Origin: JBDHDH01 sp039591615
Lineage (GTDB): Bacteria; Gemmatimonadota; Gemmatimonadetes; Gemmatimonadales; GWC2-71-9
Direction of reading: 5' to 3'
DNA length: 64,000 bases
Assembly: GCA_039591615.1 (NCBI GenBank)
Contig: JBDHDH010000024.1
Location: forward strand, 6,263 to 70,262
Part shown: positions 27,245 through 35,685 of the stretch, piece after piece
Layout: each line of letters starts with the position of its first letter
How positions within the stretch are numbered: position 1 is the stretch's first letter
Made by a program: the position numbers and the translations under genes
Notes under the pieces: generated by a model
Told to the model about the DNA's origin: nothing
The model's input: the letters and a program-made list of their open reading frames with translations, nothing else
The model's database searches: none

Positions 27245-27272
27245 GGGGGAGTAGCGGGAGCGGCGGGAGGAG
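27245..27272. repeat. GCGGGANNN nonamer repeat, 3 units (plus orientation)
   Basis: GGGGGAGTA, GCGGGAGCG, GCGGGAGGA. The segment CGGGAG/GGGAGTAGCGGGAG is the inverse of the copy at 27705-27731; together they bracket the S23-type gene. Confidence 0.75.
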
Positions 27273-27286
27273 ATCCAGACCGTCAG

Positions 27287-27640
27287 CTACCGACGGCCTC
27301 TTTTCAGAAGCGCGAAGACGCCTGCCGTGATCTTCCATCGTAGCTCGTCGACCTCCCGAAGACTTGTCTCATCGAGCGGGTACAGTGTGGGCAGCGTGCA
27401 CCTCATGGAGTCTACTTCAGCGGGGCTGGCAAGCGCGTAGTCAAAGAATCTCTTCATCTCCCGCCGTCCAACACGGGCATTCCCTTCTGCGATGTTGTTC
27501 TGCACTGACCAGGCTGCCCTTCTGAGCTGGGGCGTCGCCACTTGAAACTCTGCTGAAGGGAGTTCATCCGTAACTCGGTAGATGACTCGCACGAGGTCCC
27601 CGGCCCGCATCCACACATCGAGCTTCCGGTGGGTGTCCAT
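27287..27640 (-). CDS. four-helix-bundle protein (23S rRNA intervening-sequence type, S23)
   Basis: A 117-residue helical protein with the family features: start HRKLDVWMRAGDLVRVIY, then LRRAAWSVQNNIAEGNAR and RFFDYALASPAEVDS. The family was named from ORFs in 23S rRNA intervening sequences but is mostly found as single genes scattered in genomes; it forms small bundles of unknown role. Here it is monocistronic, and nonamer repeat arrays in opposite orientation lie on both sides. Confidence 0.9.
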   Translation of the reverse strand: MDTHRKLDVWMRAGDLVRVIYRVTDELPSAEFQVATPQLRRAAWSVQNNIAEGNARVGRREMKRFFDYALASPAEVDSMRCTLPTLYPLDETSLREVDELRWKITAGVFALLKRGRR

Positions 27641-27704
27641 ACTACATCATGGGACCGGGTCCTTAAACTCGCGCATCGTTTCGACGCCGTTACGGACCAA
27701 TCCA

Positions 27705-27731
27705 CGCTACTCCCGCTACTCCCGCCGATCC
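27705..27731. repeat. GCGGGANNN nonamer repeat, 3 units (minus orientation)
   Basis: CGCTACTCCCGCTACTCCCG, in 9-bp period. It ends 16 bp before the start of the acyl-CoA synthetase gene. Confidence 0.75.
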
Positions 27732-27747
27732 CTGCTAAATTCCCCCC

Positions 27748-29967
27748 ATGCCGACCAGATCTCTCGACCCCATTCTCCGACCGGAGTCCATCGCGCTCAT
27801 CGGCGCGTCGCGGCAACCGAACACCATCGGCTGGCATATCCTGGACAACCTGCTGAAGCATGGATTCCAGGGACCCGTCTATCCGGTCAATCCTCACGCC
27901 ACCGCCATTCACTCGGTGCCGGCATACCCGTCCATTGCCGCCGTTCCCGGGCCGGTGGATCTGGCCGTGATCGCGGTCCCCAAGGAGTACGTCCTGGAGG
28001 TCTCGCGCCAATGCCTCGATGCCGGGGTCCGCGGCCTCGTGGTGATCTCGGCGGGTTTCAAGGAGGTGGGAGGCGCGGGTATCGAGCGGGAACGCGAGCT
28101 CATGGAGGTGATCCACTCGTCGGGCGTGCGTCTCGTTGGACCCAACTGCCTCGGCGTGATCAACACCGAGCCGGCGGTCGGCATGAACGCGTCCTTCGCC
28201 CCGACCATGCCACCGCCGGGACCGGTGGGGTTTATCAGCCAGTCGGGCGCGATGGGATTGAGCGTACTCGACTATGCACAGAGTCTCGGAATCGGGATCT
28301 CGATGTTCGTTTCGTCGGGCAACAAAGCGGACGTGAGCGGGAACGATCTCTTGGAGTACTGGCGGGACGATCCGAACACATCCGTCATGCTCATGTACAT
28401 CGAGAGCTTCGGAAACCCTGCCCGATTCGTGGAGCTTGCGCGCAGCATCACGCAGGAGAAGCCCATCTGCGTCGTGAAGTCGGGTCGCACCGGTGCCGGC
28501 CAGCGAGCGGCCGCCTCACACACCGGGGCCCTCGGAGGGACCGAGCTCGCCACGGACGCCATCATTGCGCAGGCGGGGGCGATTCGTGTTCAGACGGTCG
28601 GCGAGCTGTTCGACCTCGCGATGGCATTCTCGAACCAGCCACTGCCAGCCGGCAACCGGGTGGCCATCGTGACCAACGCGGGCGGTCCGGGCATCATGCT
28701 GGCCGATGCGTGCGAGTCCCAAGGCCTGGAGGTGCCCGCCCTGGCATCCGAAACCGAACACGAGCTGCGGTCCAAGCTCCCGGAAGAAGCGAGTGTCAAG
28801 AACCCGGTCGATCTCATCGCCAGCGCCACGCCGCAGAGTTACGAGTTTGCCCTCGAGTGGGTATTCGACGATCCGAACGTCGATGCTGCTATTGCCGCCT
28901 TCGTTCCGCCTCTCGGCATCCAAGCCAGGGACGTGGCCGAGGCGATCGTCCGCGTGAACAGGAAGCATCCGGAGAAGCCACTCCTCGCGGTGTTGATGGG
29001 TCGCGAAGGCGTGCCAGCCGGCATGGCGGAGCTGCATGAAGCGCGCGTTCCCGCATACATCTTTCCAGAGTCTGCCGCTCGGGCGCTGGGGGCGATGTGG
29101 CGACAGCGTCAGCGGACCGAGCGGCCGATGGGAGCGTTCGTCGAATTCGACACTGACGACGCCACCGTCACCGCAATCATCAACGACACCCTCGACGACG
29201 GACGCGCCAAGCTCTCGGAGCCGGACGCGATGCGATTGCTGGAGGCCTACGGCATCGCCATGCTACCATGGGAGTTCGTGTCGAAGGAGGGGCCGGCGAG
29301 CCTTGCCGCAGGAGCGGCGGCAGCGGCGTCCCGCATCGGGCTGCCCGTCGCCATCAAGATCGTGAGCCCGGACATCGTCCACAAAACCGACGTAGGCGGC
29401 GTGCAACTCGGCCTCCAGACCAAAACCGAGGTGGAGCGAGCCGTCCGGGCCATGATACGACGGGTGACGGAAGCCAGGGAGGGCGGAGCGGAAAGCGAAG
29501 CGTGGGACGTAACGACGGGGGACACAGGCTCTGCCGTCAATCACCCAGGCTCCGCCTCGCCCCGAGAGCCCCGGATCAGCGGTGTCCTGGTCCAGCAAAT
29601 GGGGGATGGTGGGACCGAGACGATCGTCGGGCTCACCCGCGTGCCCGGTGTAGGCCCGCTGGTGATGTTCGGGCTCGGCGGGATCTACGTGGAGGTGATG
29701 CGGGACGTCGTCCTCCGTCTATCCCCCCTGCGCGACAGCGACGCCAGTGAGATGGTGGGCACCGTCCGACTCCGCCAACTCCTAGAGGGTGTCCGCGGAC
29801 AGCCACCGCGTGACGTGGCGGCCATCGCCCAGGCGATCCTCCGCCTCTCGCAGCTGGCGCAACGCCATCCGCGCATTCGAGAAATGGACATCAACCCGCT
29901 CTTGGCCCTCGAGCACGGAACGGTGGCAATCGACGCGAGAGTGCAGTTGGAAGAGGGCGGCCAATGA
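27748..29967 (+). CDS. ADP-forming acetate/acyl-CoA ligase (fused alpha-beta)
   Basis: A 739-residue NDP-forming acyl-CoA synthetase that interconverts acyl-CoA + ADP + Pi with acid + CoA + ATP. The CoA-binding domain starts at residue 7 (SIALIGASRQPNTIG); two succinyl-CoA-ligase-like domains follow, with phospho-accepting His258 in AAASHTGALGG. The C-terminal ATP-grasp domain (about 487-735) has VAIKIVSPDIVHKTDVGGV and MFGLGGIYVE. Between them (about 575-608) lies an extra hydrophilic stretch of about 30 residues not expected in the family. It is monocistronic and convergent with the KamA-type gene. No Shine-Dalgarno is visible before ATG 27748. Confidence 0.93.
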   Translation: MPTRSLDPILRPESIALIGASRQPNTIGWHILDNLLKHGFQGPVYPVNPHATAIHSVPAYPSIAAVPGPVDLAVIAVPKEYVLEVSRQCLDAGVRGLVVISAGFKEVGGAGIERERELMEVIHSSGVRLVGPNCLGVINTEPAVGMNASFAPTMPPPGPVGFISQSGAMGLSVLDYAQSLGIGISMFVSSGNKADVSGNDLLEYWRDDPNTSVMLMYIESFGNPARFVELARSITQEKPICVVKSGRTGAGQRAAASHTGALGGTELATDAIIAQAGAIRVQTVGELFDLAMAFSNQPLPAGNRVAIVTNAGGPGIMLADACESQGLEVPALASETEHELRSKLPEEASVKNPVDLIASATPQSYEFALEWVFDDPNVDAAIAAFVPPLGIQARDVAEAIVRVNRKHPEKPLLAVLMGREGVPAGMAELHEARVPAYIFPESAARALGAMWRQRQRTERPMGAFVEFDTDDATVTAIINDTLDDGRAKLSEPDAMRLLEAYGIAMLPWEFVSKEGPASLAAGAAAAASRIGLPVAIKIVSPDIVHKTDVGGVQLGLQTKTEVERAVRAMIRRVTEAREGGAESEAWDVTTGDTGSAVNHPGSASPREPRISGVLVQQMGDGGTETIVGLTRVPGVGPLVMFGLGGIYVEVMRDVVLRLSPLRDSDASEMVGTVRLRQLLEGVRGQPPRDVAAIAQAILRLSQLAQRHPRIREMDINPLLALEHGTVAIDARVQLEEGGQ

Positions 29968-29975
29968 CCGATCCG

Positions 29976-30009
29976 GAATGCCCAATGACCAATTCAGCAT
30001 TGGGCATTC
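29976..30009. terminator. perfect 12-bp inverted repeat between convergent genes
   Basis: GAATGCCCAATG (29976-29987) and CATTGGGCATTC (29998-30009) form a perfect stem with a 10-nt loop, 9 bp after the synthetase stop and 34 bp before the KamA-type stop. Likely a bidirectional terminator; no U-tract. Confidence 0.6.
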
Positions 30010-30042
30010 GGCGTTGAGCATTCAGTTCAACGTTCCCGGTTG

Positions 30043-31176
30043 CTACGTCCCGTACGGCTGGTATCCTGCTGCCGCGTCGATGGCTGACTGGGGTCCCGAG
30101 ACGACGGTCAGTTGATCGAGCCAATAGGCGTCGTCGTCGCGCAGCGCGATGATCATCTGCCCGTAATCTTCCGACCAGTGGGACCGGTGGTAGCGCATGT
30201 AGATGAACCGCTCATCGGCTCCGGAGATCTCGATCTTTCCGGTCGCATGGGACATGACGAAGCGCGCGCGCTTCGCCAGCCCTGAGACGCGCCGGTTTGC
30301 CTCCGTGAAAATCTGAAGCCCCTCGACGATGGGAACTTCATAAGGCTCATTACCCGCGGTCGGGCGCCCCTGGAAAACGTAGTACGGTGGGCAGCCCAGG
30401 AAGGACAATTCCCGAAAGAGCGTCGCGAAGGTCTGAGGTCGATCGTTCACACCGCGGACGATGGGGCATTGATTCACGATCTGCGCGCCGGCCTCGAGGA
30501 GGAGCCGCAGCGCCTCCCGTGCCGGGGGCGTCAGCTCCCGTGGATGATCGAAGTGGTTCATGACATACACTTGCGTCTTGCTACCACTGTATTCCCGGAT
30601 CAAGCGGAGCAGGTCGGGATCGTCCAGCACCCGAAACGGATTGAACGCCACCATCTTGGTGCCGATCCGGATGATGCGGACGTGCGGGACGGCAGCCACG
30701 TCGCTGAAGATCTTCTCCAACCGATGCGTCGACATGATCATGGGGTCGCCGCCCGTGAGGAGCACGTTGGTGATCTCCTCGTGTTCCGCGATGTAGTTGA
30801 GTCCGTCGCTGTAGTCGATGGAGGCGTCGTCGTTGTCATTCATGAACAGCCGCTTCCGGAAGCAGTAGCGGCAGTACGCCCCGCAAACCTCGTTGACCAA
30901 GAGCAGCGCCGTATCCGAATACTTGTGTTGGCACCCGCGAACCGGCGTGTAGCTCGCCTCCTCGCTGGCGTCCAGGTTGCCCCAGTCGTTCAACTCGTTC
31001 GCATCGGGAATGACCAGCCGCCGAATAGGATCGTCGGGGTCGTTCCAGTTGATGAGGTTCAGGTAGTAGTCGTTGAGACGGAAGACGTAGCGTGCGGCAA
31101 CCGGCTCGAGGCGACGGCGTTCTTCGGGCGTGAGGCCGTCGAGCTGCGATAGGCGGGTGATATATCGGACACGCAA
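30043..31176 (-). CDS. KamA-family radical SAM aminomutase
   Basis: A 377-residue radical SAM enzyme of the lysine 2,3-aminomutase family. The 4Fe-4S cluster cysteines are Cys98, Cys102 and Cys105 in CGAYCRYC. A GGDPM motif (SAM binding) and a PLP-lysine-type region near VVAFNPFR/TKMVAFNP follow, then the C-terminal HPREL and RPTAGNEPY segments. It lacks most of the long N-terminus of clostridial KamA; EpmB, which acts on EF-P, is a related option, but no efp or epmA gene lies nearby. The start is TTG 31176, with AGGAGG five bases before it. Confidence 0.9.
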   Translation of the reverse strand: MRVRYITRLSQLDGLTPEERRRLEPVAARYVFRLNDYYLNLINWNDPDDPIRRLVIPDANELNDWGNLDASEEASYTPVRGCQHKYSDTALLLVNEVCGAYCRYCFRKRLFMNDNDDASIDYSDGLNYIAEHEEITNVLLTGGDPMIMSTHRLEKIFSDVAAVPHVRIIRIGTKMVAFNPFRVLDDPDLLRLIREYSGSKTQVYVMNHFDHPRELTPPAREALRLLLEAGAQIVNQCPIVRGVNDRPQTFATLFRELSFLGCPPYYVFQGRPTAGNEPYEVPIVEGLQIFTEANRRVSGLAKRARFVMSHATGKIEISGADERFIYMRYHRSHWSEDYGQMIIALRDDDAYWLDQLTVVSGPQSAIDAAAGYQPYGT

Positions 31177-31324
31177 ATGCCCCTCCTAACGGCTCGTGTG
31201 TGCGAGTGCTTGCGCTCTATCCCCTCCACACAGGGTATTGTTATTCGACACCTGAAAGTTACGTGCCGGGCGAGGCGACGGCTATCCCGAAGACGGTACT
31301 ACTCACACTGTGGAGTCAGTGTCA

Positions 31325-32222
31325 ATGCGCGTCTTCCTGACCGGCGGAACCGGGCTCATCGGGCGGCGGCTCGTGGGGGATCTCGTGGATGCCGGCGCTG
31401 AATGCGTCGTGCTCTCGCGGTCCGGGCGTAACCCGTGGAATAGCAATAGGGTACGCGTCGTGGACGGAGACGCCACCGTCCCGGGCGCTTGGCAGGCCGA
31501 GGTGGCGCAGGTGGAGGTGGTGGTGAATCTGGCCGGCGAAACGCTCGTCCATCCTCTACATCGGTGGACCGAGGACCGGAAGAGGCGGATCCGAACCAGC
31601 CGAATCGAGACCACGCGCAACGTCGCACGAGCCATTGCACAGGCCGCATCCCCTCCCCGCGTGTTCGTGAGCGCCTCGGCAGTCGGCTATTACGGCGATG
31701 GCGGAGACCGGGTGCTCGACGAATCGGCTCTGCCGGGCGACGACTTCCTGGGGCGCCTCTGCGTCGAATGGGAGGAGGCCGCCCGGGCAGCCGAGGATGT
31801 GACGCGGGTGGTGCTCGTCCGCACGGGGATGGTCCTGGCGAAGAGAGGAGGCGTGCTCGATCAACTCCTCCCCCTCTTTGAGTTCTTCCTTGGCGGACCG
31901 TGGGGGAGCGGGCGGCAGTGGTGGCCCTGGATCCACTTGGCCGACGAGATCGGCCTCATCCGTTTCGCCATGGAACGAGACATCTCCGGGCCATTGAATC
32001 TCACTGCACCGAATCCCGTGACGGTCGAGGACTTCGCCACCGGGCTGGCCGACGCGCTGCGCCGACCGTCGTGGGCCAAGGCACCCGCCTTCGTACTGCG
32101 ACTCACCCTCGGATGCCCTACTCGCTTCGCTCCGGGTGGTCCCGCGGCGGGCACAAGAATCGGGGTATGCGTTCGCATTCCCGAAGTTGAAGGAAGCGCT
32201 TGCGGATCTCCTGAACGAATAA
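31325..32222 (+). pseudogene. TIGR01777-family epimerase/NAD-binding protein, frameshifted
   Basis: ATG 31325 opens the characteristic start RVFLTGGTGLIGRRL (NADP-binding loop) of the TIGR01777/YfcH group of short-chain reductases. The frame is family-like through LRLTLG at about 32111 (residue 262), then becomes unrelated. The expected C-terminus (DALLASLRVVPRRAQESG, then FPKLKEALADLLNE and TAA at 32220-32222) is read in the +1 frame from 32112. So about 37 residues are cut off by a net frameshift (two bases missing or one extra, mod 3). The rest looks intact, so the break is recent or a sequence error. GGAG at 31312 serves as ribosome site. Confidence 0.85.
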
Positions 32223-32324
32223 CGCTGGACATTGGGCGATCGAATCAGGCTGGCGGCCCGGCGAACAGCGGGTTGCGGTGGAGACCGCGACCTCTCTCTC
32301 GGGTAGCGGCGCTCCCACCCCCCT

Positions 32325-32855
32325 ATGCGCAAGGCTCTCTGGGCGACGGTGATCATCTTCCTGGCATTCGCCGCCGTGCTAACGCGCTTTGGAACGCGCT
32401 GGCCGGCTGTCTACTACATGACAGGTTCCTCGATGGAACCCACCATCTCTCCACGGGAGCTATTCCTGGTCTGGGCTCCAGCCGGACAGATCGAGCTTGG
32501 TGATCTCGTCTTGTTTCGCTTCACCGATGAAGACGGTGAGTACCACGTGCTGCGACGGGTGGCGGGACTCCCAGGGGACACCGTCGCGATGTGGAAGGGG
32601 CGCGCGATCGTCAACGGTCGACCACAGAGCTGGCCGTACCGCATTGAACGGCCGGAAGCATGGCGCTCCCCACTTGCTCTCGAGGGAAACCTGTTCACGT
32701 GGGGACCATGGGTCGTTCCGACCGATTCAGTTGTGCTCTTGGCGGACACCCGGGACATGCTTGGCTGGCCCGACAGTCGCTTCGTGGGATTCGTCTCGCG
32801 ATCCGCTATCGTGGGAAAGGCGGGGAGGGCTTTAACGGGACGGCAGCTCGAGTAA
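32325..32855 (+). CDS. S26-family signal peptidase-like protein
   Basis: A 176-residue protein with an N-terminal TM anchor (TVIIFLAFAAVL) and type I signal peptidase boxes: nucleophile Ser in TGSSMEPT (about residues 33-40), box C GDLVLFR, box D RRVAGLPGD and box E DSRFVGFV. At the place of the general-base Lys (KR in E. coli LepB) it reads RR, so the usual Ser-Lys dyad is not evident. Box E reads ADTRD rather than GDNRD. It may be a divergent or specialised peptidase. It starts about 100 bp after the frameshifted epimerase gene. Confidence 0.85.
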   Translation: MRKALWATVIIFLAFAAVLTRFGTRWPAVYYMTGSSMEPTISPRELFLVWAPAGQIELGDLVLFRFTDEDGEYHVLRRVAGLPGDTVAMWKGRAIVNGRPQSWPYRIERPEAWRSPLALEGNLFTWGPWVVPTDSVVLLADTRDMLGWPDSRFVGFVSRSAIVGKAGRALTGRQLE

Positions 32856-32942
32856 GCAGGGGGCAGAGGGCAGAACTCCGCCTCTCGGCAGCCTGTGCGA
32901 TCCCCGCACCGGTATTCGTTCAGCTTCCGGTCACTCTGCCCG

Positions 32943-33218
32943 TCACACCCCCGGCAGCTTCCTGGAGTCCTTGGACCCGTGGTGCACGCCGAGTCCGACG
33001 CCGGTCCCGAAGACGATGGCGGTTGCGGCTCCCACGACGGGGAGCAAAGCCACGACGGGCGCTGCGAGGAGCGCAGCAGCCGCTCCGCCGATCACGGGAG
33101 CGGCGGGCTTATGCGCTGCGTCAACGAACCGGAGCCGACCGCGCACGAACTGCCGCGTCTTGATATAGCCGAAGGCCGAGGCCGCACCGGTAACGCCTAG
33201 CCATAGGATTTCGATCAT
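32943..33218 (-). CDS. small membrane protein of unknown function
   Basis: A 91-residue protein: a short N-terminal hydrophobic segment (IEILWLGVTGAASAFGYI), a basic loop with TRQFVRGRLRF, then a long Ala/Val/Gly-rich hydrophobic region (about 40-78) that could make two helices, and a His/Lys tail. The composition is protein-like and the ATG is clean, but no family was recognised. Confidence 0.6.
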   Translation of the reverse strand: MIEILWLGVTGAASAFGYIKTRQFVRGRLRFVDAAHKPAAPVIGGAAAALLAAPVVALLPVVGAATAIVFGTGVGLGVHHGSKDSRKLPGV

Positions 33219-33248
33219 GGTCGCTAACCCCTAGCTGGATTCTGGATA

Positions 33249-33320
33249 CTCCCGCTCCTCCCGCTGCTTCCGCTACTTCTGCTGCTCCCGCCGCTCCCGC
33301 CACTCGCGCTGCTCCCGTGT
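33249..33320. repeat. GCGGGANNN nonamer array, 8 units
   Basis: Eight consecutive 9-bp units read as CTCCCGCTN on the plus strand (CTCCCGCTC, CTCCCGCTG, CTTCCGCTA, CTTCTGCTG, CTCCCGCCG, CTCCCGCCA, CTCGCGCTG, CTCCCGTGT). This is the longest copy in the window, placed between divergent genes. Confidence 0.85.
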
Positions 33321-33412
33321 CTCTATATACCACGACGGGCCAGACCGCGGGTGAGTTTCACCGCGGGTCCCGGGTACCTTGCGCGTCCCGTACCGCTGGA
33401 GCACCATTCGGG

Positions 33413-34051
33413 ATGATGCCGTCTGAGACGTTGTTGCGCTGGATCATCGAAGGGGAGTCACACATCAGCCGATTCCGCGAGAAGGAACGGATCGTCAATC
33501 AGGTAGTCATCCCCCTCCTTGCAAACGGCACGGTCAGAGAGCTCGCATCGGGCTACCTCGTGAGCAAACGCCGAGGATGCCAAGTGTGGTTTATGGTACT
33601 CACCAACGATGGTCGTGTCGATGAGCTTCGAGCGGCCGTCGAGTCTCATCTCCGCGAGATCCCGTGGCGGCGCGAGCAGGCCGACGTCGACGACCCGTTG
33701 CTCGACCCAGATACCGTCTCATACCGGCAGCTCCTGCGGGAAGTCACCGATGTCGCCCTCGATCTGCATGGTGACCCGAATCTCATCGAGCACCAGATGC
33801 ACTTGATTCATATCGCTTGCGGCACCGCGGACGCTGCCGGCGAGTTGCTCGACTTCCTCCATCAGTACAGCCGAACGTTCGCCGCCTTTCCCGAGCACCA
33901 CAAGCTCGAATTCTGGACTGCATTCAAGCAGCCAAGTCCCCACCCCAAACTCCCCGTTCCCATCCAGTGCTTTTGGAACATCGTGCTGGGCTGCGAGCCG
34001 GCGCCCGGCGGGAATCCTGCAGCCGTAGCTGACTTGATCGGAATAGCGTAA
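33413..34051 (+). CDS. hypothetical cytoplasmic protein
   Basis: A 212-residue soluble protein from ATG 33413 (or 33416); the 5' extension to 33317 overlaps the nonamer array and is not protein-like. Features: mixed alpha/beta, a WFMVLTNDGRVDELRAAV strand-helix, a His-rich middle (DLIEHQMHLIHIACG, then EHHKLEFW) and a conserved-looking PVPIQCFWNIVLGC tail. No family recognised. GGAG lies about 12 bases upstream. Confidence 0.7.
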   Translation: MMPSETLLRWIIEGESHISRFREKERIVNQVVIPLLANGTVRELASGYLVSKRRGCQVWFMVLTNDGRVDELRAAVESHLREIPWRREQADVDDPLLDPDTVSYRQLLREVTDVALDLHGDPNLIEHQMHLIHIACGTADAAGELLDFLHQYSRTFAAFPEHHKLEFWTAFKQPSPHPKLPVPIQCFWNIVLGCEPAPGGNPAAVADLIGIA

Positions 34052-34154
34052 TCGGCGAGGCCGCTGGATGGGGCCAACCACAGACCGCACAGGCGCGCCA
34101 TGCGCCTCGCCGTGCGGGCCGTGGGCGGTGGATCCGATCATCCGTCGGGAGTAG

Positions 34155-35615
34155 CTAGGATGGGTTGGGCGGGACCGCCTGGGGGGCTGGAGGAGGGGGT
34201 GAGGATCCGCCCGCACCGACGACGCGGTTTCTCCCTCGTCGTTTCGCCGCGTAGCAGGCCGCATCCGCCTGGGCGATCAGGCGGTCGGCGTTCACCGGAT
34301 ACTCCTCGGTGGCCGCCGTTCCGAGACTCAACGTCACCCCAATGGGCCGAGGTATACCCTGCGTCACTAGCGGCACCGCCGTGACCGTTTGTCTAATGCG
34401 CTCGGCGAGATGCTGGGCGTCCGTGGGCCCCGTGTGTGGCAGCAGGACCAGGAACTCCTCCCCGCCCCATCGAAAGAGGAGGTCATGTTCACGCATCACC
34501 CCGCGAACGCGGTTGGGCAGGAGCCGCAGCACCCGGTCTCCCACCTCGTGGCCGAACTCGTCGTTCACGGCTTTGAAGCTATCGATATCGAAGAACACGA
34601 CGGAGACGCCCTGGCCGAGACGACGACTGCGCTCGACCTCCCGCTGAAAGAGATCCGGAAAGGCCCGGCGATTGAAGCAGCCCGTGAGCACGTCCCTCAG
34701 CGCATGTCGGCGCTCCCGCTCACCGATGCTCGCCAGCGCCGCGCTGAACACCGACGTCGTGAGCAGCGTCACGGCGAATAGCAGCGCCAGAAAGAGACCG
34801 ATCTCACCGAAATGGGCGAGCACCGGCGTCCCCTGCGGCGTCAGCACGCTCGCCGCCACCTGCAGCGCTTCCGCCGCCATCCCGACGCCCTGGAAGACCA
34901 GCACGCCCAGAAGCCCGAGCGCGATGAGCATGAGCACGGCCGTACGGATGTAGCTCATGTGCCGCCGCGGGGGGATGCCCATCTGCCGATCGATCCACGG
35001 GCGCACCGTTGGTCCCATCCAGTGTAGCAGCGGCGGGACCAGTAGCCAGAACTGAATGAGATCGCCGATGAGCCAACCTTGCCAGATCCGCTGCCCGGTG
35101 GCCAAGTCCAGCCCTTGCGCGTTGTTCCACATCAGGGCCGCCAGTGACGAGGCCGTAGCGGCAATCAGCGTGACGACGAGATAGAGAACGAAGTGTCGGA
35201 GACCTCTCAGATCGGGGTGGATGTCGAGGGTGACCATCGATCCCCAGATCAGCAGCAGCTCGAGGGGCGTGACTGCGGCAAAGAGTGCCGCCACCGGAAC
35301 CGTCATCCCGCCAAGGAGTCCGCTGGCGAATGTGGCCGCGTAGCCAGGGAGCATCCCCCAGACGGGTCCCAGCCAGATGGTGAGCATCACGGTCACCAGA
35401 AGGGGCGGATACACGGTCACTCCCACCGTGAAGCCACCAACCGTCACCGGGAGTCCGCTCCAGCCGAAGCCGGCTTCGGCGATCGCCATGATGACCCCGA
35501 GCACTGCGATCACGAGCCACAGCGCCGTGATTCTCCGAACGCCGGGGCTGGCGAGCTGGCGCCACGCGACGTCGATCGGCCACCAGGTAGGCCCGAGGGC
35601 AAGCGTGTCGGGCAT
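34155..35615 (-). CDS. membrane-bound diguanylate cyclase (GGDEF)
   Basis: A 486-residue protein that would make c-di-GMP from GTP. Residues about 25-290 contain eight or so TM helices of MASE1-like type. The GGDEF domain (about 305-465) carries the active-site motif RWGGEEF (near 381-387), an upstream DIDSFKAVNDEFGH substrate/metal segment, and the inhibitory I-site RxxD (REHD) five residues before GGEEF, so product inhibition is expected. The frame extends to 35873 inside the kinase gene, but ATG 35615 fits the first domain. The C-terminus is Pro-rich. No EAL/HD-GYP partner is in the window. Confidence 0.93.
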   Translation of the reverse strand: MPDTLALGPTWWPIDVAWRQLASPGVRRITALWLVIAVLGVIMAIAEAGFGWSGLPVTVGGFTVGVTVYPPLLVTVMLTIWLGPVWGMLPGYAATFASGLLGGMTVPVAALFAAVTPLELLLIWGSMVTLDIHPDLRGLRHFVLYLVVTLIAATASSLAALMWNNAQGLDLATGQRIWQGWLIGDLIQFWLLVPPLLHWMGPTVRPWIDRQMGIPPRRHMSYIRTAVLMLIALGLLGVLVFQGVGMAAEALQVAASVLTPQGTPVLAHFGEIGLFLALLFAVTLLTTSVFSAALASIGERERRHALRDVLTGCFNRRAFPDLFQREVERSRRLGQGVSVVFFDIDSFKAVNDEFGHEVGDRVLRLLPNRVRGVMREHDLLFRWGGEEFLVLLPHTGPTDAQHLAERIRQTVTAVPLVTQGIPRPIGVTLSLGTAATEEYPVNADRLIAQADAACYAAKRRGRNRVVGAGGSSPPPPAPQAVPPNPS

Positions 35616-35685
35616 AGGAGGGATTATTGGCGATAGGACGGATGGAGGGAAGGACTGGGTGAGATGCGCTGATGTGTGTGCCGGG

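Noticed and set aside
27582..29039. 485-codon plus-strand frame overlapping the acyl-CoA ligase
   Set aside because: Arg/Gly-rich sequence in another frame of a well-supported gene.
33249..33320. CRISPR array
   Set aside because: The 9-bp units are contiguous with no spacers; it is a minisatellite.
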